DNA of 64,000 bases from Micromonospora terminaliae (GTDB lineage: Bacteria; Actinomycetota; Actinomycetes; Mycobacteriales; Micromonosporaceae): positions 3,534,001 to 3,598,000 of the forward strand of contig NZ_CP045309.1 of assembly GCF_009671205.1 (NCBI RefSeq). The letters are read 5' to 3'. Below the pieces are notes generated by a model, which had not been told where the DNA came from, made no database searches, and saw only the letters and a program-made list of their open reading frames with translations. Positions 24,138 through 32,584 of the stretch are shown piece by piece (position 1 is the first letter of the stretch; every line of letters starts with the position of its first letter). Both the position numbers and the translations under genes were made by a program.

Positions 24138-25418
24138 TCAGGCCGGTGCGGCCGGCAGGTCACGGCGCCGCCGCAGCGGTCCCGCCAGCAGGATGAGCGG
24201 GGTCAGCGCGAGCCACGCCGTCATGACCCGCATCGCCCCGGCCGGTCCCCACGCGGCACCCAGCGCACCGGCCAGCAGGGCGGCCAGCGGGATGGTGCCG
24301 TAGTTCAGCAGCTGCATGCTCACGGTCACCCGCCCGAGCAGCCCGTGCGGCGTGTACGTCTGCCGGAAGCTGCCCTTCACCACGTTGCCCACCGCGACGC
24401 CCAAACTGACCAGCGCGCCGCCGAGCACCAGCCAGGCGACCCGGCCGCCGGGGCCGGCCAGCGGGATGAGCAGCGCCGGCGGTCCGGTGAGCGCGCCCGC
24501 CACGAGCAGGGCGCGGGCCGAGCCGAGCCGCCGGGCGAGCCCGGTGGCCAGGGCGGCGCCCAGGAGCCCGCCCACGCTGGCCAGCCCGATCAGGAGCCCG
24601 ACGAGCCCGGCGGGCAGCCCGGCGGAGCGGACCAGGAACACCACGAGCACCGCCTGGTAGCCGCTGAGCCCGATGTTGCTGGCCGCGCCGAAGACGGTCA
24701 GCACCCGCAGGTACGGGTCGCGGATCACGAAGCGCAAGCCGTCGGCCACCTCCCGGCGCAGTGAGGGCGGCCCGCCGGGACGTTCGGGGCGGGGTTCGAC
24801 CGCCCGGATCCGGCTCAGGCACACCGCGGAGACCAGGAAGCTGATCGCGTCGAGCAGGACCGCGGTCACCGCGCCGGCGAGCTGGGCGATGAGACCGGCC
24901 AGCCCGGGGCCGACGAGGTAGCTCGCGGTCTGCGTGGCGTGCAGCTTGGCGTTGCCCTCCGGCACCTGTTCGGGACGCAGCAGGGTGGGCAGGTAGACCT
25001 GGTCGGCGGTCTCGAAGAACACCCGGGCCAGCCCCGCGCCGAGGGCGACGACCAGGAGCTGGCCGACCGTGAGCACGTCGAGCAGGGCGGCCACCGGGAC
25101 GCTGGCGAACAGCGCCGCCGAGACCAGGTCGGCGGCGATCATCACGGGGCGCCGGCGGACCCGGTCGACCCAGGCGCCGGCGGGCAGGCCGGCCAGCAGC
25201 CAGGGCAGCCAGGCCGCGGCCGTGAGCACCGCCACCTGGAACGTGGTGGCGTCGAGCACCGCCACCGCGACCAGCGGCAGGGCCACGGCGGTGACGTTGC
25301 TGCCGACGGCGCTGACCGTCTGTCCGGCCCAGAGCAGCCGGAAGTCGCGGTGCCGGACCAGGCCGCCGCGCGGCCGGGGGGCGGCGGCCGGCGCGGCCGT
25401 GCGGACCGGAGCGGTCAC
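24138..25418 (-). CDS. MFS transporter
   Basis: The 426-residue membrane protein has the 12-helix major facilitator layout in two halves. The N-terminal helix is FRLLWAGQTVSAVGSNVTAV, and the loop between helices 2 and 3 has GAWVDRVRRRPVMI, the conserved motif A type. The family is the exporter group that includes EntS-like proteins, but no substrate can be read. The GTG start at 25418 overlaps the stop of the ArsR-type regulator by 4 nt (GTGA), so the two are translationally coupled and the regulator likely controls export. Confidence 0.88.
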   Translation of the reverse strand: MTAPVRTAAPAAAPRPRGGLVRHRDFRLLWAGQTVSAVGSNVTAVALPLVAVAVLDATTFQVAVLTAAAWLPWLLAGLPAGAWVDRVRRRPVMIAADLVSAALFASVPVAALLDVLTVGQLLVVALGAGLARVFFETADQVYLPTLLRPEQVPEGNAKLHATQTASYLVGPGLAGLIAQLAGAVTAVLLDAISFLVSAVCLSRIRAVEPRPERPGGPPSLRREVADGLRFVIRDPYLRVLTVFGAASNIGLSGYQAVLVVFLVRSAGLPAGLVGLLIGLASVGGLLGAALATGLARRLGSARALLVAGALTGPPALLIPLAGPGGRVAWLVLGGALVSLGVAVGNVVKGSFRQTYTPHGLLGRVTVSMQLLNYGTIPLAALLAGALGAAWGPAGAMRVMTAWLALTPLILLAGPLRRRRDLPAAPA

Positions 25419-25990
25419 GGCTGGCCCGGGACGCCGTGGGCGAACAGGAAGACCGGCTCGCGCCGCTGCCCGTCGTCGGGGACGGGACGATCGGCCCAGC
25501 GGTCGAGGAGTTCGGTGATCTCGCGGCTGAGCCGGGCCAGCTCCGACGGGGTCAACCGCAGCCACTTGTCGGTGCTGAACGGGCCGTCCGCCCAGGCGGC
25601 GTGGGCCTCGTCGGGGGCGGCGTGCCAGGCCCGGACGAGGGCGACGTGCCGGTCGAGGTTCAGCGAGCTGGCCGCGTCGGCCACCGCCCGGGCGGCGGGG
25701 TCGGCGTCGAACTCGGTGTTGGACCAGCGGACCGCCCGGTCGCGGAGCCGCCACCAGCGTTCCCGGCGGTCCCGGGCGAGTTCGGGCGCCTCCAGCACCA
25801 GGTCGGCGGCGGCCAGCACCTTGAGGTGGTGGCTGACGTTGGCCGGCGCCTGGCCGGTGCGCTCGGCGAGCTGGCCGACGGTGCTCGGGCCGTACACCTT
25901 GAAGACGTCCATGAGTCGGCGCCGCAGCGGATGCGCGAGCGCCGCGAGGACGCGGGAGTCGGTGACATGCCGGACGGTGGGCTTCTCCAT
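25415..25990 (-). CDS. ArsR-type winged-helix regulator
   Basis: The 191-residue protein has an N-terminal winged helix (about 8-85): RVLAALAHPLRRRLMDVFKVYGP, recognition region TGQAPANVSHHLKVLAAADLV. The remainder has no metal-binding cysteines, so it is not a classical arsenic sensor; it belongs to the larger ArsR-like family of multidrug-type regulators. Start ATG at 25990. Just upstream are two abutting 14-bp palindromes (26009-26036), strong operator candidates. It is co-transcribed with the MFS gene downstream, a regulator-exporter pair. Confidence 0.85.
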   Translation of the reverse strand: MEKPTVRHVTDSRVLAALAHPLRRRLMDVFKVYGPSTVGQLAERTGQAPANVSHHLKVLAAADLVLEAPELARDRRERWWRLRDRAVRWSNTEFDADPAARAVADAASSLNLDRHVALVRAWHAAPDEAHAAWADGPFSTDKWLRLTPSELARLSREITELLDRWADRPVPDDGQRREPVFLFAHGVPGQP

Positions 25991-26008
25991 GGCGACAGCC
26001 TGACATTG

Positions 26009-26036
26009 GCAAGAGCTCTTGCGCAACAGCTGTTGC
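26009..26036. promoter_or_regulatory. Twin palindromic operators ahead of the ArsR-MFS operon
   Basis: Two perfect 14-bp palindromes lie end to end: GCAAGAGCTCTTGC (26009-26022) and GCAACAGCTGTTGC (26023-26036). They share the consensus GCAANAGCTNTTGC. They begin 18 bp upstream of the regulator start. The tandem arrangement would place two dimers one and a third helical turns apart. Confidence 0.75.
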
Positions 26037-26093
26037 CGATTTCCTTTCGCGCCCGGGACCGCGGCGCGGCACTCGCCGCGGGGCCGGGCCCGG

Positions 26094-27002
26094 TCAGGCG
26101 GTCAGCCGCCGGGACAGCTCGTCGGCGACGTCCCGGGCGATCTGCGGCGGGATCGCCTCGGCGATCTTCTCCGGCGGCAGCCCGGCGAGGACCCCGGTGA
26201 CGATCTCCTGCTCGTCGGTGAAGTCGCGGTTGGACAGCGCGTTGACCTGCGCCACGAGCGCCGGCCAGGCCCGCGCCATGGCAAGCATCTGCTGCAGCGG
26301 CGAGTTCGCCTGGGGCGGGCCGACCAGGCCGGTGGTGCCGACCGGGGAGATCAGCCAGTTGCGCAGGTTCTCCAGGTCGGCCAGGACGTTGCCGACCGTT
26401 CGATTCGGGTATCCGGTGTCGTTGATGAGCTTGTCGGTCTGTTCCATGCCGGTCTCCGGTTTCACTGGGGCGATCAGGCCGATCGCGGTCAGGTAGCGAC
26501 GGAACAGCGGGGTCTGGTCCCGGCCCGCCTTGGTGGAGTCGCGGAAGAAGCTGAAGTGCGTGTGGAACAGGTGGCTGCTGTCCCCGGTGGTCCGCTTGCC
26601 CAGCCGGTCCCAGCGCTTCACCGTCCGGCCGTCCGGGGAGTAGATGATCTCCCGGATGTCCCGGGCGTCCGCGGCGCCGGCCGCGCACTGGGACACGAAC
26701 CAGGTGGAGAAGGTACGCAGGTCGTGGGTGGCGCCACCGGACGAGACCGAGAACATCCCGACGTCCAGCGCCGAGGCGTGCAGGGTCAGCCCGGAGGAGT
26801 CCCGGGTGGACTCCACCACCGAGTAGTCCCGGGGCACCACCCGGTCGGACCCGCAGTGGTAGCCGCCGCGGTGGCTGGGGTCGCCCACGATGCCGACCTC
26901 GGCCGGCTCCAGATCCTGGCTGCGTACGGTGCTCTTGTCGACGTTGAGATGGGTGAGCAACAGATTGCGGACCGCCAACAGGTTCGCCGGGGCCGACGTC
27001 AT
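26094..27002 (-). CDS. Endolysin-like / peptidoglycan peptidase-like protein of uncertain function
   Basis: The 302-residue protein has an N-terminal part with histidines and an aspartate spaced somewhat like M15-type peptidases: GGYHCGSDRV, LTLHASALDVGMF and HLFHTHFSFFRDS. The H-to-D distance differs from the standard M15 motif, so catalytic function is uncertain. The C-terminal part (about 185-302) contains helices that resemble phage endolysin or structural protein tails: DKLINDTGYPNRTVGNVLADL and ILSNRD-like repeats. No signal peptide is visible. Start ATG at 27002 with GGAGGGG about 8 nt upstream. No other phage genes are nearby, so it may be a domesticated phage gene. I do not recognise a firm family. 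Confidence 0.6.
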   Translation of the reverse strand: MTSAPANLLAVRNLLLTHLNVDKSTVRSQDLEPAEVGIVGDPSHRGGYHCGSDRVVPRDYSVVESTRDSSGLTLHASALDVGMFSVSSGGATHDLRTFSTWFVSQCAAGAADARDIREIIYSPDGRTVKRWDRLGKRTTGDSSHLFHTHFSFFRDSTKAGRDQTPLFRRYLTAIGLIAPVKPETGMEQTDKLINDTGYPNRTVGNVLADLENLRNWLISPVGTTGLVGPPQANSPLQQMLAMARAWPALVAQVNALSNRDFTDEQEIVTGVLAGLPPEKIAEAIPPQIARDVADELSRRLTA

Positions 27003-27169
27003 GGGATCTCCCCTCCGGATCGATGGCCGGCGAGGGCACGACAATCACCACGCGTGAGCGCGCTCGATCCGGGGACGCACCCTCACCGGATAGCTGCACG
27101 GCACCGGGCACTTGCCCTGAGGATATCCACAGCTGGCGCTGAATGCCCAGCTCAGAGCACTATCTGGAA

Positions 27170-28825
27170 CTATCGGCCGACGGTGGACGGCACCGGCACG
27201 AGCGGCAGCACCACAGCCGAAGGATGCTCGGGATCGTGCAGGATTTCCCGCCAGCCAGCACGAAGAGTAACGGCGGTGCCGAGCGGTTCGCCGGTGCCGG
27301 GATTCCGGGCGTAGCGCGGGTGGGCGCCGCCGGAGACCTGGACACGGAGCCGATGCCCGGGCGCGAAGCGGTGCGCGGCCGGCCACAGGGTGACCGGCAC
27401 CCGGACCACACCGGACGCGTCGCGCGCGAAGCGCCCGGGCGCGACCCGGACCAGCCCGTCGCAGACGTTCCAGGACCGCCCGCGCCGGTCCACGTCGCAG
27501 AGCCGGACGAAGACGTCCAGGTAGGACAGCTCGCTGCGGACCTGGATCTCGGCGTGCACCGGGCCGATCACCTCGACGGGCGCGGCCAGCGGCGCGCTGG
27601 TGTACGTGAGCACGTCCGGCCGCGCCTCCACCGGCCGGTTGTCCACGGCGCCCGCCCGCTGGGCCACCAGCAGCGGGCCGCCCAGCGACGGCGTGGGATC
27701 GGCCGGGTCGTAGAAGATCCGGTCCGGTGCGGACGCGGCCGGCGGTGCGGGGGCGAGCGCGCCGCCGGCGTGCAGGTGCCAGCGGACCGGCTCGGCGGGT
27801 GGGGGCCAGTCGGGCAGGTCACGCCAGCCGCCGCCGCGCCCGCCGACGTGCACCCGCACCGGCGCGCGGCCCGGCGCCGGGCGCCCGGCCAGGTGCTCGT
27901 CGAGCCAGGCGAGCCCTTCGCGCAGGGCCGCCGCGAGCAGCCCGGGGCTGCCGTGGGTCCACGGCCCGATCGTCAGCCGGGGCCGGGCGCCGGCCGCCCG
28001 GAGCCGGGCGTAGTCGTCGAGCTGGGCGGGGAGGAAGATGTCCTGCCAGCCGCTCACCATCGCCACCGGCGCGCGGACCTCGGCGATCCGGTCGCCGAAG
28101 ATCCGGGTCCGCCAGTAGTCGGCGTCCGGGGTGTGATGGCGCAACCACTCCTGAAAGAACGGCACCGTCACCCCGGTGGCGATCCGGTCCGCCTCGGCCA
28201 GCGGCAGGTGGGCCAGCGCCCGGGTGAGCCGGGGCTGCCCGCGCTTGAGCTCCCACTGCCGGGCCAGCCAGGGCACGGTCTGCGCCTGGAGCAGCTCCGC
28301 CCAGGTGAGCACCGTGTCCAGCGCGAACGACTCGCCCGCGTACGTGGAGTCCCGGGTGGCCGAGGCGGTGACCACGGCGACCATGGCGCGCAGCTCGTCG
28401 GCGGCCTCGGCGGCGACCGCCCACTGCACGAACCCCTGGTAGCTGGCGCCGAACATGCCGAACGCGCCGGTCCACCAGGGCTGCCGGCGCAGCCAGTCGA
28501 GGGTGTCCAGGCCGTCGTCGCGCTCGTGCACCAGCGGGGCGAACTCGCCGCCGGAGCCGTACGTGCCGCGGCAGGACTGGATCACCACGTGGTAGCCGCG
28601 CTCGGCGACGAGGCGGCCGAGCAGCCGGACCGGCCCGCCCCGCCCGTACGGGGTGCGGATCAGCACGCAGGGCGCGCCGGGCAGGTCGGGCGCGTAGTGG
28701 TCGGTGCGCAGCGTCACCCCGTCGCGGACCCGGACGGGCAGGTCCCGGGTGACCGTGACCCGCCCGGTCCGGGCGGCCGGCAGCCGCAGGACCGCCGCGG
28801 CGGGCCGGGTGACGAAGCGCCGCAC
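27170..28825 (-). CDS. CocE/NonD family alpha/beta hydrolase (X-Pro dipeptidyl-peptidase-like)
   Basis: The 551-residue protein has the S15/CocE layout: an alpha/beta hydrolase domain with the oxyanion segment YHVVIQSCRGTYGSGGEF, nucleophile GMFGASYQGFVQWAVA (GxSYxG), later acid region and IGPWTHGS with the catalytic His, then a C-terminal jelly-roll domain (from about residue 330; APVEVIGPVHAEIQV). Members hydrolyse esters such as cocaine or act as acyl peptidases; the substrate here is unknown. It starts with GTG at 28825, 2 nt after the marR stop, so it is co-transcribed with the regulator. Confidence 0.88.
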   Translation of the reverse strand: MRRFVTRPAAAVLRLPAARTGRVTVTRDLPVRVRDGVTLRTDHYAPDLPGAPCVLIRTPYGRGGPVRLLGRLVAERGYHVVIQSCRGTYGSGGEFAPLVHERDDGLDTLDWLRRQPWWTGAFGMFGASYQGFVQWAVAAEAADELRAMVAVVTASATRDSTYAGESFALDTVLTWAELLQAQTVPWLARQWELKRGQPRLTRALAHLPLAEADRIATGVTVPFFQEWLRHHTPDADYWRTRIFGDRIAEVRAPVAMVSGWQDIFLPAQLDDYARLRAAGARPRLTIGPWTHGSPGLLAAALREGLAWLDEHLAGRPAPGRAPVRVHVGGRGGGWRDLPDWPPPAEPVRWHLHAGGALAPAPPAASAPDRIFYDPADPTPSLGGPLLVAQRAGAVDNRPVEARPDVLTYTSAPLAAPVEVIGPVHAEIQVRSELSYLDVFVRLCDVDRRGRSWNVCDGLVRVAPGRFARDASGVVRVPVTLWPAAHRFAPGHRLRVQVSGGAHPRYARNPGTGEPLGTAVTLRAGWREILHDPEHPSAVVLPLVPVPSTVGR

Positions 28826-28827
28826 GC

Positions 28828-29355
28828 TCAGTCCGCGTCGCGGTCCGGCGCCCCCCGGCGGGGCTCGCCCCGGGCCGCGCGCACGGCGTCGCGGTGCTCG
28901 CGCATCGAGACCACCATCTCGGCCATGAACCGGTGCACGACGGCCAGTTCCTCGTCGCTGAACCGGTCCATGACCTCGTCGGTGCGCCGGCCGAGCGGGC
29001 CGAAGAAGCTGCGGGCCAGGGTGGCGCCCCGGTCGGCGTAGTGCAGGAGGATCTTGCGCCGGTCGGCGGTGTCCCGGTCACGCCGGATGTGCCCGCCCCG
29101 CTCCAGCCGGTCGACGAGCGCGGTGACCGAACCGGAGGAGAGGTTGAGCGCCTCCCCCAGCCGGCCGGGGGTGATCGGGTCACCGAGCAGTTCGGCGTCC
29201 ATGACGGCGATGAGGGCGTGCAGGTCGGTGGCGTTGAGCCCGTGCAGGCCGGCGAACGCGTGCCCGATGTGCTCCGCGTCGGCCGAGTAGCGGCGCAGGT
29301 CGTTGGTGATGTCCGCGATCATCCGCCCGCGCGGGTCGTCCCGTCGCCGGTACAT
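28828..29355 (-). CDS. MarR family transcriptional regulator
   Basis: The 175-residue protein has a winged-helix DNA-binding domain (about 35-135): TPGRLGEALNLSSGSVTALVDRLERGGHI followed by the wing RRDRDTADRRKILL. The start is uncertain; ATG at 29355 is used, giving MYRRRDDPRG. It is divergent from the MMPL transporter and directly upstream of the hydrolase, so it probably controls both. Operator candidates lie in the 138-bp shared region. Confidence 0.85.
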   Translation of the reverse strand: MYRRRDDPRGRMIADITNDLRRYSADAEHIGHAFAGLHGLNATDLHALIAVMDAELLGDPITPGRLGEALNLSSGSVTALVDRLERGGHIRRDRDTADRRKILLHYADRGATLARSFFGPLGRRTDEVMDRFSDEELAVVHRFMAEMVVSMREHRDAVRAARGEPRRGAPDRDAD

Positions 29356-29405
29356 GCTCTGCGCGCCCACGTCTCGCCGCCACCCCCTTGCCCCAACCGG
29401 TCCGG

Positions 29406-29461
29406 TTGCAGCATAGAGCCACCCCGGATAATCTCGCTCATCAAGATACTCGTCCGATGAG
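29406..29461 (+). promoter_or_regulatory. Promoter and MarR operator candidate ahead of the MMPL gene
   Basis: TTGCAG (29406-29411), 17 nt, then TAATCT (29429-29434) fits a housekeeping promoter toward the MMPL gene. An inverted repeat CTCATC (29437-29442) / GATGAG (29456-29461) covers the predicted transcription start, a usual site for a MarR repressor. Confidence 0.5.
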
Positions 29462-29493
29462 AATCTCCACGACCATTCATGTGAGGGCATTCG

Positions 29494-31629
29494 ATGTCAG
29501 TGTTCGCCCGCGTCGTCCGGGGCCGGCTCGCCGCCTGGCTCACCCTGGCCGCCGCGCTCGTCGTCGGCGTGGTCGCCTTCGGGCTGCCGAAACCGGACAA
29601 TCCCGATCCCGTCTCCGACACCGGCCTGTCCGTGAAATGGCAGTCGACGCAGGTCGAACGGCTGCGGGACCAGTTGCCCTCCAAGGACTCCCAGACCGCC
29701 CTGGTGGTGGTGAGCCGCGCCGACCAGGCTCCGCTCAGCGGCGCGGACCGGGGTGTGCTCGACGGGCTCGCGGGCGAACTGAGCTCGCTCGCCGCCGGCG
29801 GGCGGGCCTCCCCCGCACAGGTCTCCCCGGACGGCACCGTGGCGCTCGTCGCGGTGCCGCTGTCCACCGAGGGCAGCCCACGGGCCGTGGTCGACGAGGT
29901 GGAGAAGCTCCGCGAGGCGGTCGGCGACCTGCCCGCTGAGCTGACCGTCGAGGTCACCGGCAGCCCGGCGTTCACCGCCGACCTCGGCAAGGTGTTCGAG
30001 GGCGCGGACACGACGCTGCTGCTGGTCACCGCCGCCGTGGTGGCGGTGCTGCTGCTGGTCACCTACCGCAGCCCGTTCCTGTGGCTCGTACCGCTGCTGG
30101 TGGTGGGCGCCACCGAGCAGATCACGCTGCGCGTGGTGGAGTCCCTCGTGCCCGCCTTCGGCATCTACCTGCCCAGCGGGCAGGTGACCGGCATCGCCAG
30201 TGTGCTGGTGTTCGGCGCCGCGACCAACTACGCCCTGCTGCTCATCGCGCGCTACCGCGAGGAACTGCGCCGGGAGGAGGACAGGTTCGCCGCCATGCGT
30301 TCCGCGCTGCGCCGCACCGCCGAGCCGATCCTGGCGAGCGGCAGCACGGTCGTCCTCGGCGTACTCACCCTGCTGCTCTCCGAGCAGGAGACCAACCGGG
30401 CGCTCGCCCTGGCCTGCGCCACCGGGGTGATCCTCGCCATGCTCTCCGCCCTGTTCGTGCTCCCCGCCGCCCTGCTGCTGTTCGGCCGGCGCCTGTTCTG
30501 GCCGTTCATCCCCCGCGTCGGCAGCGCCGCCCGCGAGGGACGGATCTGGGGCCGCCTGGGCGAGCTGGTCGTCCGCCGACCGCTGCCGGTCGCCGCGCTC
30601 GCCGTCCTGCTGCTCGCCGGCCTCGCCCTCGGCGGCCTGGGCATCCGCACCGGCCTCTCCGAGACCGAGCAGTTCAGCGAGAAGCCCGAGGCGGTGGCCG
30701 GGGCGGAGACGCTCGCGCGGGCGTTCCCGGCCGGCAGCACCCGGCCCGTGGCGGTGCTCACCAATCCGCAGGCCGCCCCCGCGGTCCTCGCCGCCGCCAG
30801 CCACGTCGACGGGGTCGCCTCGGCCCGTCCCGGCGCCGCCGGAGACCGGGTCGCCCAGATCGACGTGGTGCTCACCGCCGAGCCCGGCAGCGCCGCCTCC
30901 GACCGGGCCGTGGTGGCGCTGCGCGACGCCGTGGCCGCCGTACCGGATTCCGCGCCGCCCACCGTGGACGGCGCGGACGCCCCCGACGGCGCACTGGTCG
31001 GTGGCCCGGTCGCCGCGACCTACGACTCGAACGAGGCCAACACCAAGGACCTCCAGCTGATCCTGCCGCTCATCCTGCTGCTCATCGGGGCGGTGCTGGT
31101 GCTGCTGCTGCGCGGGCTCCTGGCGCCGCTGCTGCTGGTGCTGACCGTGATCGCCTCGTTCTTCGCCAGCCTCGGCGCTGCCTGGCTGCTCTTCGACCAC
31201 GTGCTGGACTTCCCGGCGCTGGACAGCGGGGTGCTGCTGCTCGCGTTCGTCTTCCTCGTGGCGCTCGGCGTCGACTACAACATCTTCCTGGTCACCCGCG
31301 CCCGGGAGGACGCCCGGCCCAGCGGCACCCGCGACGGCATGCTCTCCGCGCTACGGGTCACCGGCGGCGTCATCACGAGCGCGGGCGTGCTGCTCGCCGC
31401 GGTCTTCGCGGTGCTCGGCGTGCTGCCGCTGATCACCCTCACCCAGATCGGGATCATCGTCTGCGTCGGCGTCCTGCTGGACACGCTGCTGGTCCGCACC
31501 GTGCTGGTGCCGGCGCTGGCGTTCACGCTCGGCGACCGGTTCTGGTGGCCGGGGCGGATCGCCTCCGAACCCGACGCACCGGCGCAGGCGCCCACGGCGC
31601 CCGCAGCGCCGGCCGGCGCGCGGGACTGA
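29494..31629 (+). CDS. MMPL family RND-type transporter
   Basis: The 711-residue membrane protein has the MMPL layout: an N-terminal helix (about 12-30), an extracytoplasmic loop (about 35-170), a bundle of six helices including TYRSPFLWLVPLLVVGATEQ, a second extracytoplasmic loop (about 395-515), and a further helix bundle (FVFLVALGVDYNIFLVTRARE). The GVDYNIFLV and ATNYALLLIARYRE segments carry the residues used for proton relay. Members export lipids or drugs. Start ATG at 29494 with GAGGG about 8 nt upstream. It faces marR and is followed by a strong hairpin. Confidence 0.92.
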   Translation: MSVFARVVRGRLAAWLTLAAALVVGVVAFGLPKPDNPDPVSDTGLSVKWQSTQVERLRDQLPSKDSQTALVVVSRADQAPLSGADRGVLDGLAGELSSLAAGGRASPAQVSPDGTVALVAVPLSTEGSPRAVVDEVEKLREAVGDLPAELTVEVTGSPAFTADLGKVFEGADTTLLLVTAAVVAVLLLVTYRSPFLWLVPLLVVGATEQITLRVVESLVPAFGIYLPSGQVTGIASVLVFGAATNYALLLIARYREELRREEDRFAAMRSALRRTAEPILASGSTVVLGVLTLLLSEQETNRALALACATGVILAMLSALFVLPAALLLFGRRLFWPFIPRVGSAAREGRIWGRLGELVVRRPLPVAALAVLLLAGLALGGLGIRTGLSETEQFSEKPEAVAGAETLARAFPAGSTRPVAVLTNPQAAPAVLAAASHVDGVASARPGAAGDRVAQIDVVLTAEPGSAASDRAVVALRDAVAAVPDSAPPTVDGADAPDGALVGGPVAATYDSNEANTKDLQLILPLILLLIGAVLVLLLRGLLAPLLLVLTVIASFFASLGAAWLLFDHVLDFPALDSGVLLLAFVFLVALGVDYNIFLVTRAREDARPSGTRDGMLSALRVTGGVITSAGVLLAAVFAVLGVLPLITLTQIGIIVCVGVLLDTLLVRTVLVPALAFTLGDRFWWPGRIASEPDAPAQAPTAPAAPAGARD

Positions 31630-31635
31630 GACGAG

Positions 31636-31671
31636 GGCGGGGCCCCGGCGATCATCCGCCGGGGCCCCGCC
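31636..31671. terminator. 15-bp hairpin between convergent MMPL and transglycosylase genes
   Basis: Arms 31636-31650 and 31657-31671 pair nearly perfectly around a 6-nt loop, 7 nt past the MMPL stop and 8 nt past the stop of the gene on the other strand. Confidence 0.75.
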
Positions 31672-31679
31672 GCGTCAGG

Positions 31680-32555
31680 TCAGTAGGTCAGGCACACGCA
31701 CTCGGTCATCAGCGCCCGCACGTTACGGACGTACTGCGGGTTGGGGATGGCCAGGGGCTCGCCCTCGCGGGCCACCGCGCCGTGCCCGTAGTTGTACGCC
31801 GCGATCACGGCGTTCAGCAGGCAGGAGTTCAGCTCCGAGGTGCAGAGCGAGGCGTCGAGCCGGTAGTCCGACTCGAAGTACATGTCCCCGATGTACTTGG
31901 TGAGCCACGCCAGGTAGGTGCCGCCGAGGAAGGCGTTGTCGCGGTAGGCGTCGATGTCGTACGACTGGCCGAACCGCTGGTTCATCCAGTCGGCGGTGGC
32001 CGGCATGACCTGCATGAGCCCGATCCCACCGTCGCAGGCCACGATGTTGGACTGCCAGCCGCTCTCCTGCCAGGCGGTCGCCTTCATGAGGGTCAGCGGG
32101 ATCTTGATGTCCGGCGCGGAGGTGGGCCAGTAGGTGCGTGCCGCCGCATCGGACAGCGCCGACTTCACCTGGCTGCGGGTCGCCTGGGTGCCCCGGTAGC
32201 TCGGCTCGCAACCGCTCGCCGGCGGCTTCGGCGGGGGCGGCGGCACCTGGGTCTCGGTGGGCGGCTTCGGCTTGGCCAGCGGACCGGTGGTGGTGCGGGT
32301 CGGCTTGGGCTTCGGCTTCGGCGACGCGCTCGGGCTGGGCTTCGCGCTGGGCTTCGCGCCCATCGCGGCGACCGCCGGCGGTTCGTCGCTCGGCAGGTCG
32401 GCGGGCTCGTCAGCGGGTGCCTCGACGGGCGCCTCGCTGGGCAACTCGACCGCCACCTCGCGGGTCGGCTTCTCGCCACCGCATCCGGTCACCACAGTCG
32501 CCGCCAGTAACGCGGCGACCGCCGCCGTGGCCCAGCGGCCAGCTCCTCGACGCAT
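31680..32555 (-). CDS. Lytic transglycosylase (SLT domain) lipoprotein
   Basis: The 291-residue protein has a lipoprotein signal (ATVVTGCGG, Cys about 25), a long Pro/Lys/Ser/Thr-rich linker (about 30-112) typical of a cell-wall spacer, and a C-terminal SLT domain. The catalytic Glu is in ATAWQESGWQ, followed by GGIGLMQVMPATADWM and the AYNYGHGAV motif. It would cleave peptidoglycan glycan strands outside the membrane. Two cysteine pairs (CTSELNSC, ECVC) may form disulfides. Start ATG at 32555 with GGGGAG upstream. Confidence 0.88.
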   Translation of the reverse strand: MRRGAGRWATAAVAALLAATVVTGCGGEKPTREVAVELPSEAPVEAPADEPADLPSDEPPAVAAMGAKPSAKPSPSASPKPKPKPTRTTTGPLAKPKPPTETQVPPPPPKPPASGCEPSYRGTQATRSQVKSALSDAAARTYWPTSAPDIKIPLTLMKATAWQESGWQSNIVACDGGIGLMQVMPATADWMNQRFGQSYDIDAYRDNAFLGGTYLAWLTKYIGDMYFESDYRLDASLCTSELNSCLLNAVIAAYNYGHGAVAREGEPLAIPNPQYVRNVRALMTECVCLTY

Positions 32556-32584
32556 CTGCTCTCCCCGTGGTCGTCCGCCGCACC

